DNA of 5,683 nucleotides. It comes from Phycisphaerae bacterium. Its GTDB lineage: Bacteria > Planctomycetota > Phycisphaerae > Sedimentisphaerales > SG8-4. Numbering within the stretch: position 1 is the stretch's first letter; each line of letters begins with the position of its first letter. Of the stretch, positions 1-5,621 are shown in pieces. The position numbers and the translations under genes are program-made. The DNA is taken from the NCBI GenBank assembly GCA_030614945.1, contig JAUXAH010000135.1, positions 1-5,683 on the forward strand, given 5' to 3'. The notes under the pieces are model-generated. The model had not been told where the DNA came from, ran no database searches, and saw only the letters and a program-made list of their open reading frames with translations.

Positions 1-302
1 TCTACGGCAAAGACAGAATTTTGACAGTCAGCAATAAGCAACTTACCGTCAGCGATGGGCTTGGTCAGACGAGCGAGGAATTAAAATACGACGACGACGA
101 GGTTGGCTGGTATAGGGCGCTACTGGAGAATTTTGCTTTAAGTATATTATCGCCGGATGAAAATAAGCTCTGCAGCAGCGGCAGAGAGAACCTGAAGAAT
201 ATGGCGGTCATTGAATCAGCTTATCTTTCGGCGCGGACGGCTGTGCCGGAAGAGCCCGGCAGGATTCTGCAGATGGCACAGATCGAGCCGACGGATATTT
301 AG
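1..302 (+). CDS. C-terminal end of a probable Gfo/Idh/MocA-family oxidoreductase (partial, 5' truncated by window)
   Basis: The frame is open from the left edge (first full codon at 3, reading YGKDRIL) to a TAG at 300-302, about 99 residues, so the true start lies outside the window. The TTG at 21 is internal, not a start. The visible part reads as beta-strand-like sequence (RILTVSNKQLTV), then a helical stretch with FALSIL, and then NLKNMAVIESAYLSART followed by PEEPGRIL. That final pattern, with a small-residue helix ending in SAR(T/S) before a short tail, is how the C-terminal domain of Gfo/Idh/MocA NAD(P)-dependent sugar or polyol dehydrogenases usually ends. The Rossmann fold and catalytic Lys are not in view, so substrate and even family are tentative. 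It converges on the protease gene with a 24-base gap that shows no clear terminator hairpin. Confidence 0.6.
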   Translation, partial: YGKDRILTVSNKQLTVSDGLGQTSEELKYDDDEVGWYRALLENFALSILSPDENKLCSSGRENLKNMAVIESAYLSARTAVPEEPGRILQMAQIEPTDI

Positions 303-326
303 CTGGGCTTTTTCGCAGTTCAAGGC

Positions 327-1151
327 TTATTCGGCTTTATTGTTTGCTAACGGGTCCAGGACAAACTTTCGATAATCCTCTTTTCCGATTCTTAAGCCGC
401 CGAAGGTGCCGTACCTTGTTTGAATCCTTCCGTTCAAATATGCCAGCCGATTTTGAGGGTCCGGGTGGGTTGAGAAAAACTCAACCGGCCTGACCGCATC
501 CTCCCGCTCAAGCATCTGCATAGACTCAATGGTGCCATAAGGATTGTAGCCGGCGGCGACCATATAATCGAGACCGGCCAAATCAGCCTCTCTCTCGTCC
601 TTTCTGCTATATCGAAGTCCAATAATTTGTCGAGCGAGGTCTGCCGCCTGTAAAGCGCCCGCCGGTACTTTCGCACCACTGAGGGCAACAGCTAAAACCA
701 TTATTCCCGACTCGCTGGTCTCGCGGCTGGCAGCGGCTGCGTAGTGCCTTGCGACAACGTGGACAATCTCGTGTGCCAATATTCCTGCAAGCTGTGCCTC
801 GGTTGTCAGCTTCTTGAGCATCCCCTTTGTGATAAAGACATACCCGCCGGGCAGAGTGAAGGCATTAATCGATTTATGATTCAATGCCACGAAGTGATAG
901 TCCCAATAGGGCTTATGGCTAACGCGAGCGATTCTCTGTCCGACGCTGTCAATGTAGTTTTGCACACTTTTATTGTCAATTCTGCCGCCCATTTGCTTTT
1001 CAACTTCAGGAGCATATTGGCGCCCTATTTCAAAATCCTGCTGTTCCGGAATCAACATAAGCCGCTTTTGGCCGGTTATGGGGTTGACTGCACAGCCGGC
1101 GTAGAAGCAAAAGGAAACGGCTAATATCAGCAGCGCCAATTTTTTAGACAT
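327..1151 (-). CDS. M48-family zinc metallopeptidase, predicted lipoprotein
   Basis: A complete 274-residue protein. It opens with a lipoprotein signal: a charged MSKK, a hydrophobic segment, and a lipobox FYAGC with Cys20 as the likely lipidated residue, so the mature protein should be anchored in a membrane facing the periplasm. The zinc site is HEIVH at residues 127-131, with the third ligand supplied by the DEREAD segment at 185-190. Other M48 features are NAFTLPGGYVFITKGML (about 96-112), just before the metal site, and FFSTHPDPQNRL (about 225-236). Size and layout fit the periplasmic M48 group that includes BepA and LoiP, which act in envelope protein quality control. No TPR repeats follow, unlike BepA. 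The ATG at 1151-1149 has only a weak upstream GCAGG. The gene diverges from the rnf operon and probably has no functional link to it. Confidence 0.93.
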   Translation of the reverse strand: MSKKLALLILAVSFCFYAGCAVNPITGQKRLMLIPEQQDFEIGRQYAPEVEKQMGGRIDNKSVQNYIDSVGQRIARVSHKPYWDYHFVALNHKSINAFTLPGGYVFITKGMLKKLTTEAQLAGILAHEIVHVVARHYAAAASRETSESGIMVLAVALSGAKVPAGALQAADLARQIIGLRYSRKDEREADLAGLDYMVAAGYNPYGTIESMQMLEREDAVRPVEFFSTHPDPQNRLAYLNGRIQTRYGTFGGLRIGKEDYRKFVLDPLANNKAE

Positions 1152-1181
1152 AATTATGCCTGCAATTATGAAAAGTTCTGT

Positions 1182-1210
1182 TTGAAAATCTCAGCTATAT
1201 CCATTATAAA
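1182..1210 (+). promoter_or_regulatory. Candidate sigma70-type promoter for the small gene and rnf operon
   Basis: TTGAAA at 1182-1187 and TATAAA at 1205-1210 are separated by exactly 17 bases, in an AT-rich divergent intergenic region just upstream of the first gene of the operon. A start near 1217 would leave a leader of about 25 bases before the ATG at 1241. On the opposite strand a perfect TATAAT (plus-strand 1203-1208) overlaps this -10 box and could serve the protease gene, but I see no good -35 for it. This is a motif match only. Confidence 0.5.
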
Positions 1211-1240
1211 TTCTGTTTATTTTATAGGGTAGTGAAAACT

Positions 1241-1519
1241 ATGGCCCAGCAAAAATTCTGCGAAGACTGCAACCAGAAGCATGACTGCCGGGAGGTTTAC
1301 CGGAAGTTGGGAAACACTAAAGGCCCCCCGGTGGTTCTCAAAGCTGTGGTTGCGTTCTTGCTGCCCGTATTGGTTTTTATTGCTTCTTTAGCAGCTTTTG
1401 AAGCAATTTTAGTCAGAACAGCCCTTAGCTTTGTGCTGGCTTTGTCAGTGACTTTTGTCTGCATATTGATTACAAGAACGATATGTCATTGCTGTGAAGA
1501 CAGGGATCGAGAACAATAA
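1241..1519 (+). CDS. Small Cys-rich two-TM membrane protein, first gene of the rnf cluster
   Basis: 92 residues from the ATG at 1241. An in-frame GTG at 1232 would add three residues but lies only 2 bases after the AGGG at 1226-1229, so the ATG is preferred even though its spacing (11 bases) is long. The N-terminus has a compact metal-site-like motif, CEDCNQKHDC (Cys7, Cys10, His14, Cys16). It is followed by REVYRKLG, then two hydrophobic helices at about 31-54 and 59-81, and a C-terminal ICHCC (Cys82, 84, 85) before a charged tail. The length, the two helices and the position directly before rnfC resemble the place that RseC/SoxR-reducing-type proteins take in some rnf operons. The sequence is not recognisably RseC, so no function is assigned. 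A role in cluster delivery, assembly or redox regulation of Rnf is inference from context. Confidence 0.8.
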   Translation: MAQQKFCEDCNQKHDCREVYRKLGNTKGPPVVLKAVVAFLLPVLVFIASLAAFEAILVRTALSFVLALSVTFVCILITRTICHCCEDRDREQ

Positions 1520-1530
1520 CGAGACACTGG

Positions 1531-1550
1531 AATCCCGCTTGCGCGGGAAT
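1531..1550. repeat. GC-rich hairpin in the gap before rnfC
   Basis: TCCCGC (1533-1538) pairs with GCGGGA (1543-1548) across a TTGC loop. The outer A1531/T1550 also pairs after one mismatch. The sequence resembles the widespread short dispersed repeat of the ATTCCCGC...GCGGGAAT kind found between genes in many bacterial genomes. No T-run follows directly, so it does not look like an intrinsic terminator, and it lies inside the presumed transcript 27 bases before the rnfC ATG. Confidence 0.55.
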
Positions 1551-1576
1551 GGCATGTTTGTGCTGGGTTTTTGAAT

Positions 1577-3013
1577 ATGAGAATTGATACTAAAGGCAGA
1601 TTTACTTTTACGGGCGGAACCCACCCTCCGGAAAGCAAAGCGCTTACCAGTGAAAGCAAGATACAGTCTTTCCCTGCCGTCAAACAAGTTGCAATAATGC
1701 TCAGCCAGCATACCGGTGCTGTTTGCCGGTCTCTGACCAGAAAAGGAAACACGGTGCAGGCGGGTCAAAAGATCGGCGACTCGGATGCATTTGTGTCGGC
1801 ACCGGTTCATTCTCCCATCACCGGCAAAGTAAAAGAAATCGCCCTGCAGTCGCACCCGGTTTTAGGGCGAAGCCCGGCAATAGTTATAGATGCGTTACCC
1901 CACTATCCGCCAAAGCGGCCGGACTTTAAGTTAAAGGATGATTTCGATGAAAACAGCTATTCAGCGGAACAGATATGCGATGCCGTCCGTCAGGCGGGTA
2001 TCGTCGGTATGGGTGGCGCCGGGTTCCCGACGAGGGTAAAGATAGAACCAAACCCGCGATTGCCCAAAGAGACATTGATAATCAACGGATGTGAGTGCTG
2101 CCCGTATATCACCTGCGACTATCGTATTATGCTTGAGTGGACGAACCAAATTGTTGCGGGGATTAAGCTCGCCAGAAGAGCGTCCGGCTGCTCCAAGGTC
2201 TTTATCGGCATCGAAGATAACAAGCCGGAAGCGATAGAGGCGATGAACGCAGCGTTTCACCCCGTTAGAAATTCTATAAGTGGGGAACATCCTACAAAAG
2301 GGAAATTTTCTAACGGGGTAAAAACTTACGCAAAAAGAGACGGCATCAAAGTTGTGCCGGTCAAAACAAAATATCCACCAGGGGGTGAAAGACAGCTTAT
2401 AAAAGCGATTCTAAAAAAAGATGTCCCCACAGGTGGAATTCCGCCGATGATTGGTGTGGTGGTTCTTAACGTTGCCACTGTCGCGGCGATAGCCGAAGCG
2501 GTCGTTTATGATTCGCCGCTGACCCACAGGGTCGTAACCGTTACCGGAGAAGGCATTGCAAATCCCGGCAATTTCTACGTTCCGATAGGAACGCCGGTTG
2601 CCGAGCTTATCGAATTCTGTGGAGGATTGACCGAGGAAGCGGTAAAGGTCATTCTTGGCGGGCCGATGATGGGAATAGCAATCGCCGATTTGACAACGCC
2701 TGTTACAAAAACCACCGGCGCAGTAACCGTATTGACAAAAAAACAAATCGGCGCAGCCAAATTCGCAGGGCGCCAAACGCCTTGTATTCGCTGCGGCAGA
2801 TGTCTTGAAGTTTGTCCCGAGCATTTGAACCCGACGAAAATCGCCCATGCGGTAAAAAATAATCTTTTGGACGTAGCAGAAAGCTATTATATCAATGCGT
2901 GTACGGAGTGCGGCTGCTGCAGTTACGTCTGCCCGGCCAATATAGAGCTGACAGGATATATCAAGACAGGCAAAACGCTTCTTGCCGGGCAAAAGGAAAA
3001 GATGCCGGAATAG
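1577..3013 (+). CDS. rnfC: Rnf complex subunit C (NADH/FMN and 2x[4Fe-4S] subunit)
   Basis: RnfC is the soluble peripheral subunit that exchanges electrons with NAD(H). Counting 478 residues from the ATG at 1577 (an in-frame TTG at 1571 adds two), the N-terminus FTGGTHPPESK matches the RnfC N-terminal domain. A biotinyl-lipoyl-like segment SAPVHSPITGKV (about 74-85) follows. The glycine-rich GMGGAGFPTRVK (144-155) and NGCECCPYITCD (170-181) form the NADH/FMN region shared with NuoF, and TKYPPGGERQLIKAI lies at about 264-278. Two ferredoxin-type sites close the protein: CIRCGRCLEVCP (Cys403, 406, 409, 413) and CTECGCCSYVCP (Cys442, 445, 448, 452). These clusters separate it from NqrA. Two oddities: about 22 extra residues (about 228-249) are encoded by a palindromic element, and the usual CECEP reads CECCP. 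The ribosome binding site is weak. Confidence 0.97.
   Translation: MRIDTKGRFTFTGGTHPPESKALTSESKIQSFPAVKQVAIMLSQHTGAVCRSLTRKGNTVQAGQKIGDSDAFVSAPVHSPITGKVKEIALQSHPVLGRSPAIVIDALPHYPPKRPDFKLKDDFDENSYSAEQICDAVRQAGIVGMGGAGFPTRVKIEPNPRLPKETLIINGCECCPYITCDYRIMLEWTNQIVAGIKLARRASGCSKVFIGIEDNKPEAIEAMNAAFHPVRNSISGEHPTKGKFSNGVKTYAKRDGIKVVPVKTKYPPGGERQLIKAILKKDVPTGGIPPMIGVVVLNVATVAAIAEAVVYDSPLTHRVVTVTGEGIANPGNFYVPIGTPVAELIEFCGGLTEEAVKVILGGPMMGIAIADLTTPVTKTTGAVTVLTKKQIGAAKFAGRQTPCIRCGRCLEVCPEHLNPTKIAHAVKNNLLDVAESYYINACTECGCCSYVCPANIELTGYIKTGKTLLAGQKEKMPE
2255..2323. repeat. Palindromic element inserted in frame within rnfC
   Basis: A 13-base perfect inverted repeat, ACCCCGTTAGAAA (2259-2271) and TTTCTAACGGGGT (2307-2319), is extended by one mismatch and three further A-T pairs (2255-2257 with 2321-2323). 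The centre contains a smaller imperfect hairpin, roughly GTGGGGA (2280-2286) with TCCTAC (2290-2295). The element is read through in frame and encodes HPVRN at one end and SNGVK at the other. In RnfC proteins the flanking parts (EDNKPEAIEAM and GIKVVPVKTKYPPGGE) normally lie close together, so the extra residues correspond to the element. This resembles in principle the coding-region palindromic elements of Rickettsia. Confidence 0.8.
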
Positions 3014-3021
3014 TAAAAAAC

Positions 3022-3052
3022 AGCGTATAGCGGTTAGCGTATAGCGTATACG
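3022..3052. repeat. Short direct repeats in the rnfC-rnfD gap
   Basis: AGCGTATAGCG occurs at 3022-3032 and again at 3036-3046, a 14-base period, with a third partial GCGTATA running into a small palindrome, CGTATACG, at 3045-3052. It fills most of the 64-base gap between the rnfC stop and the rnfD ribosome binding site. There is no sign of a gene or terminator here. Confidence 0.6.
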
Positions 3053-3064
3053 TTAGTTTGTAAT

Positions 3065-3073
3065 AGGAAAAGG
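3065..3073 (+). promoter_or_regulatory. Ribosome binding site of rnfD
   Basis: The purine-rich AGGAAAAGG ends 4 bases before the ATG at 3078. It is the strongest Shine-Dalgarno-like site in the operon and fixes the rnfD start. Confidence 0.6.
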
Positions 3074-3077
3074 TTAA

Positions 3078-4124
3078 ATGTCCGAAAATATAACAGTTTC
3101 GTCTGCACCACATATCAGCAAGCCGCTTTCTACCCGCAGTGTTATGATAGATGTCATAATCGGTTTAGTCCCCGCTATGGCGGCAGCGGGCTATTACTTC
3201 CGCATCTATGCGCTCATCCTTATTTGCACCTGTGTTATTTCAGCAGTCGCAACCGAATGGCTTTGCAATCTAATCCGCAAAAAGCCCAATTCCCTCGGCG
3301 ACCTCAGTGCGGTGGTTACGGGGATAATCCTTGCGCTGTCACTTCCGCCGAGGAGCTGGCCATATTGGCAAATCATTATGATAGCTATAATCGGCAGCGT
3401 TTTCGCCGTCGCAATCGGAAAAATGGTTTTCGGCGGGCTCGGCGCCAATATCTTCAACCCTGCTATGGTCGGCAGAGCATTTTTGACCGCCTCCTTCGGT
3501 ATGATGATGACAAGCTGGACGGTTCCGGCCACAATCGATGGCAAGATGCCCAGAATTGCCCCGGAAAATATTGCTGCCGAAGACTCGGTCCAGGTACGGA
3601 CGCAGGCAACGCCACTGTGGTGGAGTAAGAAGGCCATAAAAGACAAAAATGGAGCTAAAATCTATAACGAACAACAATTTGAAGCTACGTTCACGGGCGA
3701 GGTCGGCGGCTGTCTGGGCGAAACCAGCACAATCGCACTGTTAATCGGCGGCCTGTATTTATTGATAAGACGAACGATAAACCCATCTCTCCCGTTGGCT
3801 GTTTTGGTTTCGGCTTTTGTCTTTGCTACGATTGCTTATCTTATTGATTCCGACGCCTACGTCCAGCCGGTCTTCCACTTGACCAGCGGGGCAATGTTGC
3901 TGTGCGCCTTTTTTATTGCTACCGACCCCGTTACCGCTCCTTTGACGACTAAAGGGATGTGGATTTTCGGAATCGGAATAGGAACAATAACAATGCTTAT
4001 AAGAATTGTCGGCGAATACCCGGAAGGCGTGATGTACGCTGTTCTTTTAATGAACGCTGTAACGCCGTTGATTGACAGGTTCTGCAAACTGGTCCCGGCA
4101 GGAGGTAAGCCGAGTGTGAAGTAA
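3078..4124 (+). CDS. rnfD: Rnf complex subunit D (membrane, covalent FMN)
   Basis: 348 residues, full length for RnfD, an integral membrane subunit that passes electrons through covalent FMN and contributes to ion translocation. Family hallmarks in order: DLSAVVTGIILALSLPP (about 75-91), GGLGANIFNPAMVGRAF (119-135), ATPL with the predicted flavinylated Thr178, GEVGGCLGETSTIALLIGG (207-225), ATDPVTAPLTTKGMWIFG (281-298) and EYPEGVMYAVLLMNAVTPLID (313-333). Multiple hydrophobic helices lie between them. The residues before the acceptor Thr read VRTQAT. The S/T-G-A-T form favoured by the flavin transferase ApbE has its Gly replaced by Gln, and no Asp stands three residues before the first Thr. 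The Cys clusters of RnfC and the gene order make NqrB unlikely. Confidence 0.96.
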   Translation: MSENITVSSAPHISKPLSTRSVMIDVIIGLVPAMAAAGYYFRIYALILICTCVISAVATEWLCNLIRKKPNSLGDLSAVVTGIILALSLPPRSWPYWQIIMIAIIGSVFAVAIGKMVFGGLGANIFNPAMVGRAFLTASFGMMMTSWTVPATIDGKMPRIAPENIAAEDSVQVRTQATPLWWSKKAIKDKNGAKIYNEQQFEATFTGEVGGCLGETSTIALLIGGLYLLIRRTINPSLPLAVLVSAFVFATIAYLIDSDAYVQPVFHLTSGAMLLCAFFIATDPVTAPLTTKGMWIFGIGIGTITMLIRIVGEYPEGVMYAVLLMNAVTPLIDRFCKLVPAGGKPSVK

Positions 4125-4130
4125 ATTAGG

Positions 4131-4185
4131 TTATCGGGAGATCAGGATACCAGGATGCAGTATATCAGGGGGTCAGGGAATCAGG
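4131..4185. repeat. Degenerate ATCAGG direct repeats in the rnfD-rnfG gap
   Basis: ATCAGG occurs at 4141-4146, 4164-4169 and 4180-4185, with related units ATCGGG (4133-4138), CAGGAT (4151-4156) and GTCAGGG (4172-4178) between them, all in one orientation. Units are irregularly spaced (about 8-15 bases), so this looks like a degenerate simple repeat rather than a CRISPR or iteron array. It occupies about half of the 103-base gap. Confidence 0.6.
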
Positions 4186-4227
4186 CAGTTCGTGACGTTG
4201 TGTCTTGGTGGGAAAAGAGGTTTTATA

Positions 4228-4860
4228 ATGGTTAAGATAAAACATTTTATCCAGCAAAGCTGGCTGCTGATTATTTCGTCATTCTTCTTCGGCCTGCTGA
4301 TAGCGATAGCTAACGCCCGCTGGTCAGACGAAATAGAGCAGAACAAAATTGATAAACTTAACCGCCTGACTGCCGCTCTGCTGCCGGAGGCCAGGCACTT
4401 CATCGACTTAGACACATTAGGCATAGAAATTGAAATCGAGCCCGCCAAAGGCAAAAGAAAAAAGATTAAAGTTTACAAGGCCGTCTCGGATGCGAACGAA
4501 TGTGTCGGGTGGAGTTTTAACGCCGCCGGCCAGGGTTTTCAAGACAAAATCGAACTGGTTATCGCTGTTGACAAAGATTTTCAAAAGCTCGCAGGCTTCG
4601 ACGTTTTAGCAAGTAATGAAACCCCCGGATTAGGAGACAAGATAAAATACGACGATGACTACCGAGCCCAGTTCAAGGGAGCGCCGGCTGGGGAACTCGA
4701 AGCAGTAAGAACACGCGATGCCAAGAAAAAACGGTCCCACATTGTCGTAATAAGCGGCGCTACAGTAAGCAGCGAAGCAGTCGTTAAGATAATAAATAAT
4801 TACATAACGCAGATAAAAAAGCAAATACAGCAGAAAGGATTAATCGGTAATGGCAAATGA
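4228..4860 (+). CDS. rnfG: Rnf complex subunit G (membrane-anchored, covalent FMN)
   Basis: 210 residues from the ATG at 4228, preceded by AAAAGAGG with 7 bases of spacing. An upstream in-frame GTG at 4192 lacks support. One transmembrane helix (about 12-29) anchors an outward-facing FMN-binding domain. Visible family motifs are NETPGLGDKI (130-139), an aromatic/charged segment DYRAQFKG (144-151), and SGATVSS (176-182), in which Thr179 is the predicted site of covalent FMN attachment by ApbE. The residue three before the Ser is Val173 rather than the customary Asp. The C-terminal AVVKIINNYI helix is typical. The 3' end overlaps rnfE by 11 bases, which suggests coupled translation. The electron path through RnfG and RnfD is established for the family, not shown here. 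Confidence 0.95.
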   Translation: MVKIKHFIQQSWLLIISSFFFGLLIAIANARWSDEIEQNKIDKLNRLTAALLPEARHFIDLDTLGIEIEIEPAKGKRKKIKVYKAVSDANECVGWSFNAAGQGFQDKIELVIAVDKDFQKLAGFDVLASNETPGLGDKIKYDDDYRAQFKGAPAGELEAVRTRDAKKKRSHIVVISGATVSSEAVVKIINNYITQIKKQIQQKGLIGNGK

Positions 4861-5482
4861 CCGACAAGCTGGCGGCGGTCTTTATAAGCAAACGCTCCTG
4901 GCCGGATTGTGGCGTGAGAATCCGGTCTTTCGGCTGCTGTTGGGAATGTGTCCGACGCTGGCGGTTACGGCAGCGGTCAAGCCGGCTTTGACTATGGGCC
5001 TTAGTGTCATCTTTGTATTGCTGTGCAGCAACATCGTGGTCAGCGTAATGCGCAACTTTCTCAAGCCGCACCTGCGAATCCTGATGTTTACCCTGACGAT
5101 AGCAACCTTCGTTACCATAGCGGATTTGTTCCTGAAGGCGTTTCAACCGGAAATGAGCGAGACGCTCGGCCCGTATGTCCCGTTGATTATCGTCAACTGC
5201 ATTATCATTTGCCGGGCCGAGGCCTGTGCCAGTAAAAACAACCTTATCGTAAGTATCATCGATGCACTTGGAATGGGCGTCGGCTTTACACTTACATTGT
5301 GCGTTCTGGCGGGCATCAGGGAGTTGCTCTCGACAGGCAAGATATTCGAGGTGCCGGTGATGCCTGATGCGTTCGTGCCGTGGGCTGCAATGAGTATGCC
5401 GGTGGGAGCATTTATCACTTTAGGGCTGCTGCTGGGCCTGGTGAACATAATCAGCAAAAAGAAATCAAAAATTAAAATGTAA
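4850..5482 (+). CDS. rnfE: Rnf complex subunit E (integral membrane, shares Fe-S site with RnfA)
   Basis: 210 residues, the usual RnfE/NqrD length, with about six hydrophobic helices. The start ATG at 4850 overlaps the rnfG end and has AAAGGA at 4834-4839, 10 bases upstream. The two signature cysteines lie in GMCPTLAVT (Cys34) and VNCIIICRAEACASKN (Cys117). In known Rnf/Nqr structures the equivalent cysteines of RnfA and RnfE bind an iron-sulfur cluster in the middle of the membrane. The DALGMGVGFTLTL segment (138-150) and GIRELLSTG (155-163) are also typical. The second signature usually reads GRAEAFA. Here two extra cysteines (121 and 126) replace the Gly and Phe. The lysine-rich C-terminus is normal. 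Confidence 0.96.
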   Translation: MANDRQAGGGLYKQTLLAGLWRENPVFRLLLGMCPTLAVTAAVKPALTMGLSVIFVLLCSNIVVSVMRNFLKPHLRILMFTLTIATFVTIADLFLKAFQPEMSETLGPYVPLIIVNCIIICRAEACASKNNLIVSIIDALGMGVGFTLTLCVLAGIRELLSTGKIFEVPVMPDAFVPWAAMSMPVGAFITLGLLLGLVNIISKKKSKIKM

Positions 5483-5521
5483 AAATCAAAGTGACATATA
5501 AAAATGCAAAAAGAAGATGTC

Positions 5522-5582
5522 ATTGCGAGCCCGAACAAAGTGAGGGCGTGGCAATCTCTGACCGGTGAATAGTTGAGATTGT
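5522..5582. repeat. Compound inverted repeat (CATTGCGAG-type dispersed repeat) between rnfE and rnfA
   Basis: ATTGC (5522-5526) pairs with GCAAT (5551-5555), and inside it GCCC (5529-5532) pairs with GGGC (5544-5547). The same right arm, CAATCTC (5552-5558), can instead pair with GAGATTG (5575-5581), so two alternative hairpins compete for one arm. The opening resembles the common intergenic repeat of the TCATTGCGAG...GCAATCTC kind seen in many genomes, including those of Planctomycetota and Deltaproteobacteria. It fills much of the 139-base gap. No T-run follows it. Confidence 0.65.
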
Positions 5583-5584
5583 TT

Positions 5585-5607
5585 CGAAATTCGATATTCG
5601 AATTTTG
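5585..5607. repeat. AT-rich hairpin before rnfA
   Basis: AAATTCG (5587-5593) pairs perfectly with CGAATTT (5599-5605) around an ATATT loop, with a wobble and a C-G pair extending it outward. It ends just before the rnfA ribosome binding site, so it could modulate rnfA translation or mark an mRNA processing site. It could equally be part of the neighbouring repeat. Confidence 0.5.
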
Positions 5608-5621
5608 GTATAGGAAATATT

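Noticed and set aside
744..1124. A 126-codon open frame on the + strand opposite the protease gene
   Set aside because: It lies antisense to a well-supported M48 protease and its translation shows no recognisable domain. It is a shadow of the real gene.
1533..1548. Hairpin before rnfC as an intrinsic terminator
   Set aside because: The stem is only 6 bp and is not followed by a T-run (AATGGCATG follows). The short gap to rnfC argues for read-through.
2411..2992. A 193-codon open frame on the - strand opposite rnfC
   Set aside because: It is fully antisense to the conserved rnfC coding sequence including both Fe-S motifs. The translation has no family features.
4131..4185. ATCAGG repeats as a CRISPR array or iterons
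   Set aside because: Units are about 6 bases with irregular spacing and no unique spacers of constant length, and no cas or replication gene is nearby.
4192..4227. GTG at 4192 as the rnfG start
   Set aside because: It would add 12 residues ahead of the membrane anchor without family support. The ATG at 4228 has a well-placed AGAGG and gives the normal short cytoplasmic N-terminus.
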